Positions 1 through 9,364 are shown, counted from the first letter of the stretch. The stretch is 64,000 bases of DNA from Stenotrophomonas lactitubi (GCF_002803515.1 NZ_PHQX01000001.1:1302001-1366000); one strand, 5' to 3'. Program-made: numbers and translations. The notes: generated by a model from the sequence alone, not told the origin.

Positions 1-2
1 AC

Positions 3-143
3 CTGATCGGTCAGGGCGTGCAGAGCGTGCGCATCGAGACCCTGGGCGCCGGCAAGTCCTATCCGATTGCCGACAACAGCACCGATGCCGGCCGTGCCAA
101 GAACCGCCGTGTCGAGATTCGAGTGATTCCCCTCAAACAATAA
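3..143 (+). CDS. OmpA-family C-terminal domain protein (3' end only)
   Basis: Only the last 46 codons are in the window. The reading frame shows the end of an OmpA/MotB-like peptidoglycan-binding domain, including the family signature GRAKNRRVEIRV close to the C-terminus. Proteins with this domain tether the outer membrane or an envelope machine to peptidoglycan. The N-terminal part is missing, so it cannot be told whether this is a porin, a Pal-like lipoprotein or another envelope protein. A terminator hairpin follows 47 bases downstream. Confidence 0.75.
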   Translation: MIGQGVQSVRIETLGAGKSYPIADNSTDAGRAKNRRVEIRVIPLKQ

Positions 144-189
144 TGCCTAGCGTTGTTGCTTGAGCCGGTCAGGCCATCGGCCGGAACGA

Positions 190-217
190 AAATGCCGCCC
201 TTGAAGGCGGCATTTTT
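190..217 (+). terminator. Rho-independent terminator after the OmpA-like gene
   Basis: A 10-bp perfect stem (AAATGCCGCC / GGCGGCATTT) with a 6-base loop runs into a T-rich tract. It lies just downstream of the OmpA-like stop codon. Confidence 0.85.
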
Positions 218-258
218 GTGGGTGCCGGTCTTGCCCGGCACGCCGATAGCGCATGTGG

Positions 259-332
259 AGAGCCGTGCCGACCGAGGTCGGCACCTACCAGGATGGGCAG
301 GTAGACCCATGCCGACCAAGGTCGGCGACTAC
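259..332. repeat. Inverted pair of GTAG-type REP (SMAG-like) repeats
   Basis: Two short imperfect palindromes built on GCCGACC..GGTCGGC face each other. The right one begins GGTAGACCCATGCCGACC; the left one reads GGTAGGTGCCGACC on the minus strand. The terminal GTAG and GC-rich hairpin match the intergenic SMAG elements described in S. maltophilia. They lie in the convergent gap between the OmpA-like gene and smeRv, a usual REP location, and support the species assignment. Confidence 0.75.
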
Positions 333-361
333 CAGGAGATTGCGGGCGGTATTGTTGGGGA

Positions 362-1393
362 TTACGCCGCCGACGCAGCCACCTTCTCCAGAATCCGCTT
401 GCCGCTGCTCGCCAGCGCTGCCTCTTCCTGTTCCTGCTGCTGCCGCGCCAGCTTCGCACCGGGGCACTGCGCCAGCATGTAGTTGGCGTCGAAGTTGAGC
501 TTCTCCACCAGGAAATCGACGAACGCGCGCACCTTCGGCGAGACCAGGCGGCCACCGGCGAACACCGCATTGAAATCCACTTCCGGCCCGGTCCAGCCGG
601 CCAGCACGCGGCGCACCATGCCCGACTCGACGAACGGCTTGGCCATCACGTCGCCGGTCAGCAGCAGGCCTTCGCCACACACCAGTGCGCCATTCAACGC
701 AGACATGTCGTTGGCCGTCATCAGCGGCGTTACCGGGAAGTCGCGCAGTTCGCCACCGTTCTCGCCCAGCTGCCAGGTAAAGCGTGGCGAATTGCCCGTG
801 TGGTACGGCTTGCGCATGGCCAGGATGCGGTGGAACTGCAGCTCTTCCGGATGCAGCGGCTCGCCGTAGCGCTCGATGTAGGCCGGGCTGGCGAACACCT
901 GCGTGCGCAGGCTGCCAAGCTTGCGCGCCACCAGGTTGGAATCGGGCAGGGCACCCACGCGCAGGGCGAGATCGGCCTCGCCGGCGATCAGGTCCAGCTT
1001 CTCGTTGCCCATGTGCATGTCCAGGCGGATCTCCGGGTACTGCGCATGGAACTGGCCCAGCAGCGGCGCGATCCAGGTGATGCCGATCGAATAGGGCACG
1101 GTGAAGCGCAACCAGCCGCGTGGGCCGGACTGCAGCTGGCTGACCGCGCTTTCGGCTTCTTCAAGCTCGCGCGCGATGCGCTGGCAATGCTCGTGATAGA
1201 TCGAGCCGGCCTCGGTGAGGCCGAGGCGGCGCGTGGTCCGGTGCAGCAGGCGCGCACCGAGGCGCGTTTCCAGTTCCTGCACCTTGCGGCTGACCGTGGT
1301 CTTGGGCAGGCCGAGCGATTTGGCAGCCGCGATGAAGCTGCCTTGCTCGACCACTTTGACGAAGATCAGCGTCTCGTTGAGATCGTGGGACAT
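362..1393 (-). CDS. smeRv: SmeRv, LysR-type regulator of the SmeVWX efflux operon
   Basis: A 343-residue LysR-type regulator. The N-terminal winged helix is at residues 5-65 (core TTVSRKVQELETRLGARLLH), followed by the linker helix and a two-lobed effector domain. A Gln/Glu-rich tail of about 30 residues makes it longer than the usual 300. It is divergent from a five-gene RND operon in the order known for smeU1VWU2X, where SmeRv is reported as the local regulator. The start at 1393 is chosen because HTH homology begins there and because residue 266 is then Gly, as in published SmeRv numbering. Gly266, a site reported to be mutated in SmeVWX-overproducing strains, is intact (VLAG ending at 266). 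An in-frame ATG at 1426 is the alternative start. Confidence 0.9.
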   Translation of the reverse strand: MSHDLNETLIFVKVVEQGSFIAAAKSLGLPKTTVSRKVQELETRLGARLLHRTTRRLGLTEAGSIYHEHCQRIARELEEAESAVSQLQSGPRGWLRFTVPYSIGITWIAPLLGQFHAQYPEIRLDMHMGNEKLDLIAGEADLALRVGALPDSNLVARKLGSLRTQVFASPAYIERYGEPLHPEELQFHRILAMRKPYHTGNSPRFTWQLGENGGELRDFPVTPLMTANDMSALNGALVCGEGLLLTGDVMAKPFVESGMVRRVLAGWTGPEVDFNAVFAGGRLVSPKVRAFVDFLVEKLNFDANYMLAQCPGAKLARQQQEQEEAALASSGKRILEKVAASAA

Positions 1394-1764
1394 GGTCAGG
1401 AATCCTGGACGTCGGGGATGGGGCAATCGTGACAGAACGATTGGACCGGGGACGGGATGATTATTCCCCTTAATCAGGACTAATCAAGTAGGGGTTTGAG
1501 GTCTATCGTGGCGCCATTCGCTAATTGGAGCCCGTCCGCCATGAGCCTGCGCAACATTCTTGCCCGCTTCCGGATCGCCGGCCAGAACGCCCTGGACCTG
1601 GCGATGACCGTCGAATCCCGCCCTAGTTCCTTGGTACACAAGGACTTTCGTGAGTTTACCGCACCCATGCGTCAGCAGCGTGGCGGTGCCTTGCGCCTTG
1701 CTTCGCAGAAGGGTGACCGACTGCGTCGAATCGGGACTATCCCGGATTTGGGAGGAAATGTCCC
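1394..1764. promoter_or_regulatory. Divergent smeRv/smeU1 regulatory region
   Basis: This 371-bp gap must contain the promoters of both smeRv and the pump operon. The hexamer TAATCA occurs twice exactly 10 bp apart (1471-1476 and 1481-1486), flanked by CCCCT (1467-1471) and AGGGG (1490-1494), giving a partly palindromic block. This is a plausible LysR operator, although no binding data can be read from sequence. The ribosome-binding site GGAGG (1751-1755) precedes smeU1. A possible 76-codon frame (1541-1768) reads through the leader but has no recognisable features. Confidence 0.55.
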
Positions 1765-2535
1765 GTGAATGGGATTCTGACCCCCGAAGTCCTGGTTCTC
1801 GGCGGCACCGGTGCCGTCGGCCAGGGTGTGGTCGGCGCCCTGCTGGAGGCCGGCAGCCCCGTGCTGGTGGTCGGTCGCGATCCGCGCCGCCTGGCGGCAT
1901 TGCACGAGCAGTTCGCCGATGAGCCGGGCCTGCAGACGATGCTGGGTTCGCTCAGCGATGACAGCTCTGCGCGTGTGGTGGCCGAACGCGTGGCGCAGCG
2001 TCCGCGTCCGCTTGCGGCAGTGATCGCGGCAATGGGGGGGCCGTACAACCGCGGTCGTGTGGTCGAGCGCGGCGGTGACGCACTGGCGGCGGCATTGCAG
2101 GCTGACCTGATGCCGCATGTGCACGCGGTGCGGCATCTGTTGCCGCTGCTGCAGGACAACGTGCACGCCCGTCGCTACGTGATGATCGGCAGCCCGGCCG
2201 GGCTGAAGCCCTGGGCCGGTTATGGCGAGACCTCGATCACCACGGCCGCGCTGCGCATGTATGCGCAGGTGGTGCACCAGGAAGCGCAGGCCGTGGGCGT
2301 TCGCGCGCAGATGCTGGAAGTGTGCAGCCCGGTATGCACCCCGGCCAACGCCGCCAACGCCTGCATCGAATGGCCCAGTTCGCTGCTGGTCGGTCGCCGC
2401 GTGGTGTCCCTGCTCGATGGTTGCCGCGACAACCGCGCGATCGTCCGTTGCGACAGCAGTGATGCCGAACTGCCGCGCGGGCTGCTGCACCTGGAAATAC
2501 CGCCGCTGTGGCGCGACACCGCAGGCGTTGCTTGA
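1765..2535 (+). CDS. smeU1: SmeU1, divergent short-chain dehydrogenase-like protein
   Basis: A 256-residue SDR-fold protein that opens the SmeVWX operon. The start is GTG at 1765, nine bases after GGAGG. The N-terminus has a clear dinucleotide-binding Rossmann motif (GGTGAVGQG). The rest is degenerate: the NNAG strand is replaced by AAMG, and the catalytic YxxxK reads Y153-GET-S157, so the active-site Lys is missing. It may bind NAD(P)H without being a normal oxidoreductase. SDR genes accompany the pump genes in the smeU1VWU2X locus; their role in efflux is not established by sequence. smeV follows after 82 bases. Confidence 0.87.
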   Translation: MNGILTPEVLVLGGTGAVGQGVVGALLEAGSPVLVVGRDPRRLAALHEQFADEPGLQTMLGSLSDDSSARVVAERVAQRPRPLAAVIAAMGGPYNRGRVVERGGDALAAALQADLMPHVHAVRHLLPLLQDNVHARRYVMIGSPAGLKPWAGYGETSITTAALRMYAQVVHQEAQAVGVRAQMLEVCSPVCTPANAANACIEWPSSLLVGRRVVSLLDGCRDNRAIVRCDSSDAELPRGLLHLEIPPLWRDTAGVA

Positions 2536-2617
2536 CCTCAGCCTTGGTTGAGGTCGCAGGATACGCCGCCAAAAGTTGATAGCAATTCTCAAATAGCTGT
2601 ACCACCCCTCCGTACGG

Positions 2618-3850
2618 ATGCATGCCATGACTTCCCCCAACACCACTCCACATCGTTTCCGTCATCGCCTGGCGATGGCTGGCGTGTCGATCCTCGCTGC
2701 CGCCGTTCTGGCTGCCTGCAGCGGTGGCCATGCCGAAGAAGCTGGCGCATCGCCCCCGCCGCAGGTCTCAGCTGCCCCCGTACTGCTCAAGCAGGTCAGC
2801 CAGTGGGACGAATTCAGCGGTCGTGTCGAGGCCGTGCAGAGCGTCGAGCTGCGCCCGCGCGTGTCCGGCTACATCGACAAGGTCAACTACGTTGAAGGCG
2901 AAGAAGTGAAGAAGGGCGCCGTCCTGTTCACCATCGATGCCCGCAGCTACCAGGCCGAGTACGATCGCGCCAACGCCGAACTGGCCCGTGCGCGCACCCA
3001 GGCGGTGCTTGCCCGCAGTGAGTCCGAGCGTGCCAAGCGCCTGGCCGAGCAGCAGGCGATCTCCACCGAGACGGCTGAACAGCGTCGCGCAGCCGCCGAC
3101 CAGTCCGGTGCGGCAGTGCAGGCTGCGCAGGCCGCGCTGGATGCAGCCCGCCTCAACCTTGAGTTCACCAAGGTGCGTGCGCCGATCGACGGCCGTGCCG
3201 GTCGCGCGATGGTCACCGCCGGCAACCTGGTCACCGCCGGCGACAGTGCCAGCGTGCTGACCACGCTGGTCTCGCTGGATACGGTGTTCGTCTATTTCGA
3301 TGCCGACGAAAGCACCTTCCTGCGGTACGCGCAGATGGCACGCAAGGGCGAGCGCCCGAGCGAGCGCGACAGCGAGCTGCCGGTGAAGGTCGGCCTGTCC
3401 GGTGAAGATGGCTACCCGCACACGGGCAAGGTCGACTTCCTCGACAACCAGGTGACCCGCAGCACCGGCACCATCCGCGTCCGCGCGCTGCTGGACAACG
3501 CCGATCGCCAGTTCACCCCGGGCCTGTTCGCCCGCGTGCAGCTGCTCGGCAGCGGCCAGTTCCAGGCGATGCTGATCGACGACAAGGCCGTGCTGACCGA
3601 CCAGGACCGCAAGTACGTCTACGTGGTCGACAAGGATGGCAAGGCCCAGCGCCGCGACATCCAGCTTGGCCGCACCGCCGAAGGCCTGCGCATTGTCGAG
3701 AAGGGTCTGGCCGCCGGTGACAAGGTGATCATCGATGGCGTGCAGAAGGTCTTCATGCCCGGTATGCCGGTGCAGGCGAAGGCGGTGGCGATGCAGCCCA
3801 CCGCTGCGCCGGCGCCGGGTCGCGATGCAACTGCCGCACTGAACCACTGA
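2618..3850 (+). CDS. smeV: SmeV, RND efflux membrane fusion protein
   Basis: A 410-residue periplasmic adaptor linking the inner-membrane pump SmeW to the outer-membrane channel SmeX. It has a lipoprotein signal with lipobox LAAC (acylated Cys34). Then come the biotinyl-lipoyl half (SGYIDKVNYVEGEEVKKG), an alpha-hairpin at about residues 100-185, the second lipoyl half (KVRAPIDGRAG), a beta-barrel and a membrane-proximal domain, all in the order of the AcrA/HlyD family. ATG codons at 2618 and 2627 are both possible starts; neither has a strong ribosome-binding site. Confidence 0.93.
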   Translation: MHAMTSPNTTPHRFRHRLAMAGVSILAAAVLAACSGGHAEEAGASPPPQVSAAPVLLKQVSQWDEFSGRVEAVQSVELRPRVSGYIDKVNYVEGEEVKKGAVLFTIDARSYQAEYDRANAELARARTQAVLARSESERAKRLAEQQAISTETAEQRRAAADQSGAAVQAAQAALDAARLNLEFTKVRAPIDGRAGRAMVTAGNLVTAGDSASVLTTLVSLDTVFVYFDADESTFLRYAQMARKGERPSERDSELPVKVGLSGEDGYPHTGKVDFLDNQVTRSTGTIRVRALLDNADRQFTPGLFARVQLLGSGQFQAMLIDDKAVLTDQDRKYVYVVDKDGKAQRRDIQLGRTAEGLRIVEKGLAAGDKVIIDGVQKVFMPGMPVQAKAVAMQPTAAPAPGRDATAALNH

Positions 3851-3977
3851 TCCGCCGGCTCCTGATCCGCGTCCCCGCTTAGCTGCCGGTGCCAGCGGCA
3901 GACGTCACTGCCTTCACCAGATTGGTGAGGGGCAGGGCGGCTGTTGCCCGCCGACGGCCTTTTCCAGGAATTCTTCC

Positions 3978-6900
3978 ATGGACTTTTCCCGTTTCTTCAT
4001 CGACAGGCCGATCTTCGCGGCGGTGCTGTCGATCGTGATCTTCGCCGCCGGCCTGATCTCGATTCCGATGCTGCCCATCGGCGAGTACCCCGAAGTGGTG
4101 CCGCCGTCGGTCGTGGTGCGTACCGTGTATCCCGGCGCCAACCCCAAGGTGATCGCCGAAACCGTGGCCACCCCGCTGGAGGAGGCCATCAACGGCGTTG
4201 AGGGCATGATCTACCTCAAGTCGGTGGCCGGCTCTGACGGCGTGCTGCAGATGACCATCACCTTCCGCCCGGGCACCGACCCGGACGAAGCGGCGGTGAA
4301 GGTGCAGAACCGTGTCGCCCAGGCCCAGGCGCGACTGCCCGAGGACGTACGCCGGCAAGGCGTGACCACCCAGAAGCAGTCGCCCACCTTCCTGATGGTG
4401 GTGCACCTGACCTCCCCCAACGGCAAGTACGACACCCTGTACCTGCGCAACTATGCCCGCCTGCACGTCAAGGACGCGCTGGCACGTATCCAGGGCGTGG
4501 GCGACGCGCAGATCTTCGGTGGTGGTGACTACGCCATGCGCGCCTGGCTGGACCCGGACAAGGTTGCCTCGCGCGGCCTGACCGCCAGCGACGTGGTGCG
4601 CGCCATGCGCGAGCAGAACGTGCAGGTCTCGGCCGGCCAGCTCGGCGCCGAGCCGATGCCCAACAGCCAGTTCCTGACCCTGATCAACGCCCAGGGCCGC
4701 CTGCGCAGCGAGCAGGAGTTCGGCGACATCGTGCTCAAGAGCGGCGCCGACGGTGAAGTGGTGCGGCTGTCGGACGTGGCCCGGGTCGAACTGGGTGCCG
4801 GCGACTACACGCTGCGCTCGCAGCTGGACGGCAAGAACGCGGTGGGTATCGGCATCTTCCAGGCCCCCGGCGCCAACGCGCTGGAGATCCGCGATGCGGT
4901 GATGGCCAGCATGGACGAGATGCAGAAGACCATGCCTGCCGACGTGAAGTACGAGGCGGTGTATGACACCACCATCTTCGTGCGTGACTCGATCAAGGCC
5001 GTGGTCTCCACCCTGCTGGAAGCCATCGCGCTGGTGGTGCTGGTGGTGATCCTGTTCCTGCAGACCTGGCGTGCCTCGATCATCCCGCTCATCGCGGTGC
5101 CGGTGTCGATCGTCGGTACGTTCGGCGCGCTGTACCTGCTGGGCTTCTCGATCAACACGCTGAGCCTGTTCGGCCTGGTGCTGGCGATCGGCATCGTGGT
5201 CGATGACGCGATCGTGGTGGTGGAAAACGTTGAACGCAACATCGAAGAAGGCCTGACCCCGCTGGCCGCTGCGCATCAGGCGATGCGCGAAGTGTCCGGG
5301 CCGATCATCGCCATCGCGCTGGTGCTGTGTGCGGTGTTCGTGCCGATGGCGTTCCTGTCGGGCGTCACCGGTCAGTTCTACAAGCAGTTCGCGGTCACCA
5401 TCGCCATTTCCACGGTGATCTCGGCGATCAACTCGCTGACCCTGTCGCCGGCCCTGGCTGCCCGCCTGCTGAAGCCGCATGGCGCGCCGAAGGATGCCCC
5501 GACCCGCATCATCGACCGTCTGTTCGGCTGGGTGTTCCGTCCGTTCAACCGCTTCTTCAAGTCCAGCTCGGAAAAGTACGAGCGTGGCGTGTCGAAGATC
5601 CTCGGTCGTCGTGGCGCGGTGTTCGTGGTGTACGCGGTGCTGCTGGTGGGTACCGGCTTCATCTTCAAGCTGGTGCCGCCGGGTTTCATTCCGACCCAGG
5701 ACAAGCTGTACCTGATCGCGGGTGTGAAGCTGCCGGAGGGCTCGTCGATCGCGCGTACCGATGAAATGCTGCGCAAGGTCGCCAAGATCGCCCAGGAAAC
5801 CGACGGTGTGGCGCACACCATCTCGTTCCCGGGCCTGAATGCCCTGCAGTTCACCAACACCCCCAACACCGGTGTCGCGTTCATTCCGCTCAAGCCGTTC
5901 AGCGAGCGCCATGGCCGCACCGCCGCGCAGATCAATGCGGAGATCAACCAGAAGATCGCCGGCCTGCAGGAAGGGTTTGCCTTCGCCATGATGCCGCCGC
6001 CGATCCTTGGCCTCGGTAACGGCAACGGCTACCAGATGTTCATCCAGGACCGTGGCAACCTCGGCTATGGCGCGTTGCAGAACGCGGTGCAGTCGATGCA
6101 GGGTGCGGTTGCGCAGACCCCGGGCATGGCCTTCCCGATCACCAGCTACCAGGCCAACGTGCCGCAGCTGGATGCCGAGGTGGATCGTGTCAAGGCCAAG
6201 GCGCAGGGCGTACAGCTGACCGAGTTGTTCGACACGCTGCAGACCTATCTGGGTTCGGCCTACGTCAACGACTTCAACCAGTTCGGGCGTACCTGGCAGG
6301 TGATCGCACAGGCAGATGGCCAGTTCCGTGACAGCGTCGAGGACATCGGCAAGCTGCGGACCCGCAACGATCGTGGCGAGATGGTGCCGATCGGCTCGAT
6401 GGTCACCGTCAAGGAAACCTACGGTCCGGACCCGGTGCTGCGCTTCAACGGCTACCCGGCCGCTGACCTGGCCGGTGAAGCCGACCCGCGTGTGCTGTCC
6501 TCGGCCGAAGCGATGAACAACCTCACCGCCATCGCCGCCAAGGTGCTGCCGGTCGGCATGGCCACCGAATGGACCGACCTGAGCTACCAGCAGGCGACCC
6601 AGGGCAAGGCTGCCTTCATCGTGTTCCCGGTGGCGATCATGCTGGCGTTCCTGGTGCTGGCCGCGCTGTACGAAAGCTGGTCGCTGCCGTTGGCGGTGAT
6701 CCTGATCGTGCCGATGACCCTGCTGTCCGCGCTGTTCGGCGTGTGGATGACCGGCGGCGACAACAACGTGTTCGTGCAGGTCGGCCTGGTGGTGCTGATG
6801 GGCCTGGCGTGCAAGAACGCGATCCTGATCGTCGAGTTCGCCAGAGAGCTGGAGATGGGCGGCAAGGGCATCGTCGAAGCGGCACTGGAAGCCTGCCGCC

Positions 6901-7148
6901 TGCGTCTGCGCCCGATCGTGATGACCTCCATCGCCTTCATCGCCGGCACCGTGCCGCTGGTGCTGTCGCATGGTGCTGGCGCCGAAGTGCGCTCGGTGAC
7001 CGGTATCACCGTGTTCGCCGGCATGCTGGGCGTCACCCTGTTCGGCCTGTTCCTGACCCCGGTGTTCTACGTGGCACTGCGCAAGTTCGTCACCCGCAAC
7101 GGTGGTGGCCAGCTGGTGCAGCACGGCGAGCCGACCATCCACCACTGA
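3978..7148 (+). CDS. smeW: SmeW, RND multidrug efflux transporter (HAE1 family)
   Basis: A 1056-residue inner-membrane proton/drug antiporter with the AcrB layout: a first transmembrane helix (after MDFSRFFIDRPIFA), a large porter/docking domain, the helix bundle, and a repeat of both. The proton-relay residues are present as D409/D410 in GIVVDDAIVVVEN and K946 in GLACKNAILIVEF. SmeVWX is reported to export chloramphenicol, quinolones and tetracyclines. The start is the HAE1-typical N-terminus, preceded by AGGAA. A 127-bp gap with GC-rich dyads separates it from smeV, leaving room for RNA processing or partial attenuation. Confidence 0.95.
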   Translation: MDFSRFFIDRPIFAAVLSIVIFAAGLISIPMLPIGEYPEVVPPSVVVRTVYPGANPKVIAETVATPLEEAINGVEGMIYLKSVAGSDGVLQMTITFRPGTDPDEAAVKVQNRVAQAQARLPEDVRRQGVTTQKQSPTFLMVVHLTSPNGKYDTLYLRNYARLHVKDALARIQGVGDAQIFGGGDYAMRAWLDPDKVASRGLTASDVVRAMREQNVQVSAGQLGAEPMPNSQFLTLINAQGRLRSEQEFGDIVLKSGADGEVVRLSDVARVELGAGDYTLRSQLDGKNAVGIGIFQAPGANALEIRDAVMASMDEMQKTMPADVKYEAVYDTTIFVRDSIKAVVSTLLEAIALVVLVVILFLQTWRASIIPLIAVPVSIVGTFGALYLLGFSINTLSLFGLVLAIGIVVDDAIVVVENVERNIEEGLTPLAAAHQAMREVSGPIIAIALVLCAVFVPMAFLSGVTGQFYKQFAVTIAISTVISAINSLTLSPALAARLLKPHGAPKDAPTRIIDRLFGWVFRPFNRFFKSSSEKYERGVSKILGRRGAVFVVYAVLLVGTGFIFKLVPPGFIPTQDKLYLIAGVKLPEGSSIARTDEMLRKVAKIAQETDGVAHTISFPGLNALQFTNTPNTGVAFIPLKPFSERHGRTAAQINAEINQKIAGLQEGFAFAMMPPPILGLGNGNGYQMFIQDRGNLGYGALQNAVQSMQGAVAQTPGMAFPITSYQANVPQLDAEVDRVKAKAQGVQLTELFDTLQTYLGSAYVNDFNQFGRTWQVIAQADGQFRDSVEDIGKLRTRNDRGEMVPIGSMVTVKETYGPDPVLRFNGYPAADLAGEADPRVLSSAEAMNNLTAIAAKVLPVGMATEWTDLSYQQATQGKAAFIVFPVAIMLAFLVLAALYESWSLPLAVILIVPMTLLSALFGVWMTGGDNNVFVQVGLVVLMGLACKNAILIVEFARELEMGGKGIVEAALEACRLRLRPIVMTSIAFIAGTVPLVLSHGAGAEVRSVTGITVFAGMLGVTLFGLFLTPVFYVALRKFVTRNGGGQLVQHGEPTIHH

Positions 7149-7211
7149 CATGGAAAACAGCGGCGCCGGCAACCACCGGCGCCCGCTTCCCCCTACCAAG
7201 GCAATGAATCC

Positions 7212-7949
7212 ATGAACACCCATCAGAACAAGATCGCGCTGGTCACCGGCGCAACCCGCGGCATCGGCCTGGAAACCGTGCGCCAGCTGGCGCAGGCCGG
7301 CGTGCACACGCTGCTGGCCGGGCGCAAGCGCGAGACCGCCGTCGAACTGGCACTGAAGCTGCAGGCCGAGGGCTTGCCGGTGGAGGCGCTGCAGCTGGAC
7401 GTCAATGATGGCGCCAGCATCGCCGAGGCGGTCGAGCAGGTGCGCCAGCGCCATGGCCGTCTGGACATCCTGGTCAACAACGCCGGCATCATGATCGAGA
7501 ACCCCGCACAGCTGCCGTCGGAGCAGTCGCTGGATACCTGGCGTCGCACCTTCGACACCAACGTGTACGCGCTGGTGGCGGTGACCCAGGCCTTCCTGCC
7601 GCTGATCAAGCAGGCCAAGTCCGGCCGCATCGTCAACGTCTCCAGCATGCTCGGCTCGCAGACGCTGCATGCCGATCCGACCTCGGGCATCTACGACTTC
7701 AAGATCCCGGCGTACAACGCGTCCAAGGCCGCAGTGAACAGCTGGACCCTGGCCCTGGCCCATGAGCTTCGCAGCACGCCGATCAAGGTCAACACCGTGC
7801 ACCCCGGCTACGTGAAAACCGATATGAACGGTGGCAACGGCGAGATCGAAATCGCCGAGGGCGCACGCTCCAGCGTGCAGATGTCGCTGATCGGCGAATC
7901 CGGCGCCAGCGGCAGCTTCACCTACCTGGGCGAGGTGCTGCCATGGTGA
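7212..7949 (+). CDS. smeU2: SmeU2, short-chain dehydrogenase/reductase
   Basis: A 245-residue classical SDR with an intact signature: TGATRGIG cofactor loop at the N-terminus, NNAG in strand 4, a catalytic Ser in VSSML and the catalytic pair Y168/K172 in AYNASKAAV. It should therefore be an active NAD(P)H-dependent cytosolic oxidoreductase, unlike SmeU1. Its 3' end overlaps the start of smeX by seven bases, so the two are probably translationally coupled. The substrate is unknown. Confidence 0.93.
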   Translation: MNTHQNKIALVTGATRGIGLETVRQLAQAGVHTLLAGRKRETAVELALKLQAEGLPVEALQLDVNDGASIAEAVEQVRQRHGRLDILVNNAGIMIENPAQLPSEQSLDTWRRTFDTNVYALVAVTQAFLPLIKQAKSGRIVNVSSMLGSQTLHADPTSGIYDFKIPAYNASKAAVNSWTLALAHELRSTPIKVNTVHPGYVKTDMNGGNGEIEIAEGARSSVQMSLIGESGASGSFTYLGEVLPW

Positions 7950-9364
7950 TCCGCACCCTGGCGATGGCCGTCTCCAGCCTGGTGCTGGCGGGCTGTGTCA
8001 GCGTCGGCCCCAATTACAAAGCACCGGTGCAGGAGCCCGTCGTCCTGCAGGGCGCGCAGCAGCCGGTCTTCAGCACCACCTCACCGGTGGCCAGCTGGTG
8101 GGCGCAGTTCGATGATCCGGTGCTTGAAGAACTGGTGCATGGCGCGCTGTCGGACAACCTGGACCTGCGCGTGGCTGTCGCCCGTGTCAGCCAGGCCCGT
8201 GCAGTGTTCGTCGAGAGCCGCTTCGACCAGGCGCCACACGTTACCGCTGGCGGCAGCTACGATCGCCGCAAGCAACCCGATCCGCAGCTGGGTGGGCAGC
8301 GGGTGTTCAGTGAAAGCTACCAGCTCGGCTTCGATGCGGGCTGGGAGCTGGATCTGTTCGGCCGCAAGCGCCGTGCTGCAGAGGCGGCGCGTGCCGACCT
8401 GGACGCCGAGCAGGCCAACCTCGCCGACGCACAGGTGCTGATCGCTGCCGAAGTGGCACGCAACTACTTCGAGTTGCGTGGCACCCAGAAGCGCATCGCG
8501 GTGGCCCAGCGCACCCTGGTCAACCTGCGCGATACGCAGCGGCTGACCGAGGCGCGTTGGGAACTGGGTGCCGGCAGCGAGCTGGACGTGCAGAGCAGCC
8601 GCGCACGGTTGAAGGCCATCGAGGCCGACATCCCGCTGCTGGAAGTGGCCGAGACGCAGTCGCGCAACCGGCTTGCCGTCCTGCTTGGGCAGCGCCCGGA
8701 AGTGCTGACGGCCATGCTTGCGCCGCACGAAGTACCGGCGTTTGCCAAGGCATTGCCGCTGGGCGATACCCGCGAACTGCTGCGTCAGCGTGCCGACGTG
8801 CGGGTCGCCGAGCGTCGCCTGGCTGCCGCCACCGCACGTGTCGGCGTTGCCACCGCCGATCTGTTCCCGCGGCTGTCGCTGTCTGGTTTCGTCGGCTTCC
8901 TCGGTGGCGATGCCAGTGGTCTGGTCAACGGCAACAACAAGGCCTGGTCGCTGACTCCGTCGCTGAGCTGGGCGGCATTCGACTTCGGTACGGTCAAGGC
9001 ACGCCTGCGTGCCAGCAAGGCCGAGGCCGAGGGCGTAGCCGCGCAGTACGAACAGGCGGTGCTGCTGGCGCTGGAAGACACCGAAAACGCGTTGACCCGC
9101 TATTCCAAGCAGCAGGCGCGGCTGGCCATCGTGGTCGAGCAGGCGCAGGCGGCGCGACGTGCCGAATCGCTGGCGCAGATCCGCTACCGCGAGGGCTCGG
9201 AAGACTTCCTGACCCTGCTTGACGCGCAGCGCACGCAACTGGTGGCCGACGATGCACTGGCGGCCGCCGAATCGGAGGTCAACGTCAGCGTGGTGGGCGT
9301 GTACAAGGCACTCGGTGGCTGGGGCCAGTCACCACAGGCGCCGAGCGTCGCCCAGGCGCGCTGA
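7943..9364 (+). CDS. smeX: SmeX, outer-membrane efflux channel lipoprotein
   Basis: A 473-residue TolC/OprM-family outer-membrane factor. The signal peptide ends in lipobox LAGC (Cys18), followed by the family motif SVGPNYKAP. Two internally duplicated alpha-barrel repeats follow, with the typical FDAGWELDLFGR and LSWAAFDFGTVKARL segments. It completes the tripartite pump with SmeV and SmeW. The gene is last in the operon and is followed at once by a strong terminator. Confidence 0.94.
   Translation: MVIRTLAMAVSSLVLAGCVSVGPNYKAPVQEPVVLQGAQQPVFSTTSPVASWWAQFDDPVLEELVHGALSDNLDLRVAVARVSQARAVFVESRFDQAPHVTAGGSYDRRKQPDPQLGGQRVFSESYQLGFDAGWELDLFGRKRRAAEAARADLDAEQANLADAQVLIAAEVARNYFELRGTQKRIAVAQRTLVNLRDTQRLTEARWELGAGSELDVQSSRARLKAIEADIPLLEVAETQSRNRLAVLLGQRPEVLTAMLAPHEVPAFAKALPLGDTRELLRQRADVRVAERRLAAATARVGVATADLFPRLSLSGFVGFLGGDASGLVNGNNKAWSLTPSLSWAAFDFGTVKARLRASKAEAEGVAAQYEQAVLLALEDTENALTRYSKQQARLAIVVEQAQAARRAESLAQIRYREGSEDFLTLLDAQRTQLVADDALAAAESEVNVSVVGVYKALGGWGQSPQAPSVAQAR

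Noticed and set aside
1541..1768. Open frame in the smeU1 leader, ending in a GTGA overlap with smeU1
   Set aside because: No ribosome-binding site or recognisable sequence features; the frame overlaps what must be regulatory DNA. It is kept only as a possible leader peptide.
3879..7802. Very long minus-strand open frame opposite smeW
   Set aside because: The product is extremely His/Gln/Arg-rich, the typical antisense shadow of a GC-rich gene; SmeW on the plus strand is unmistakable.
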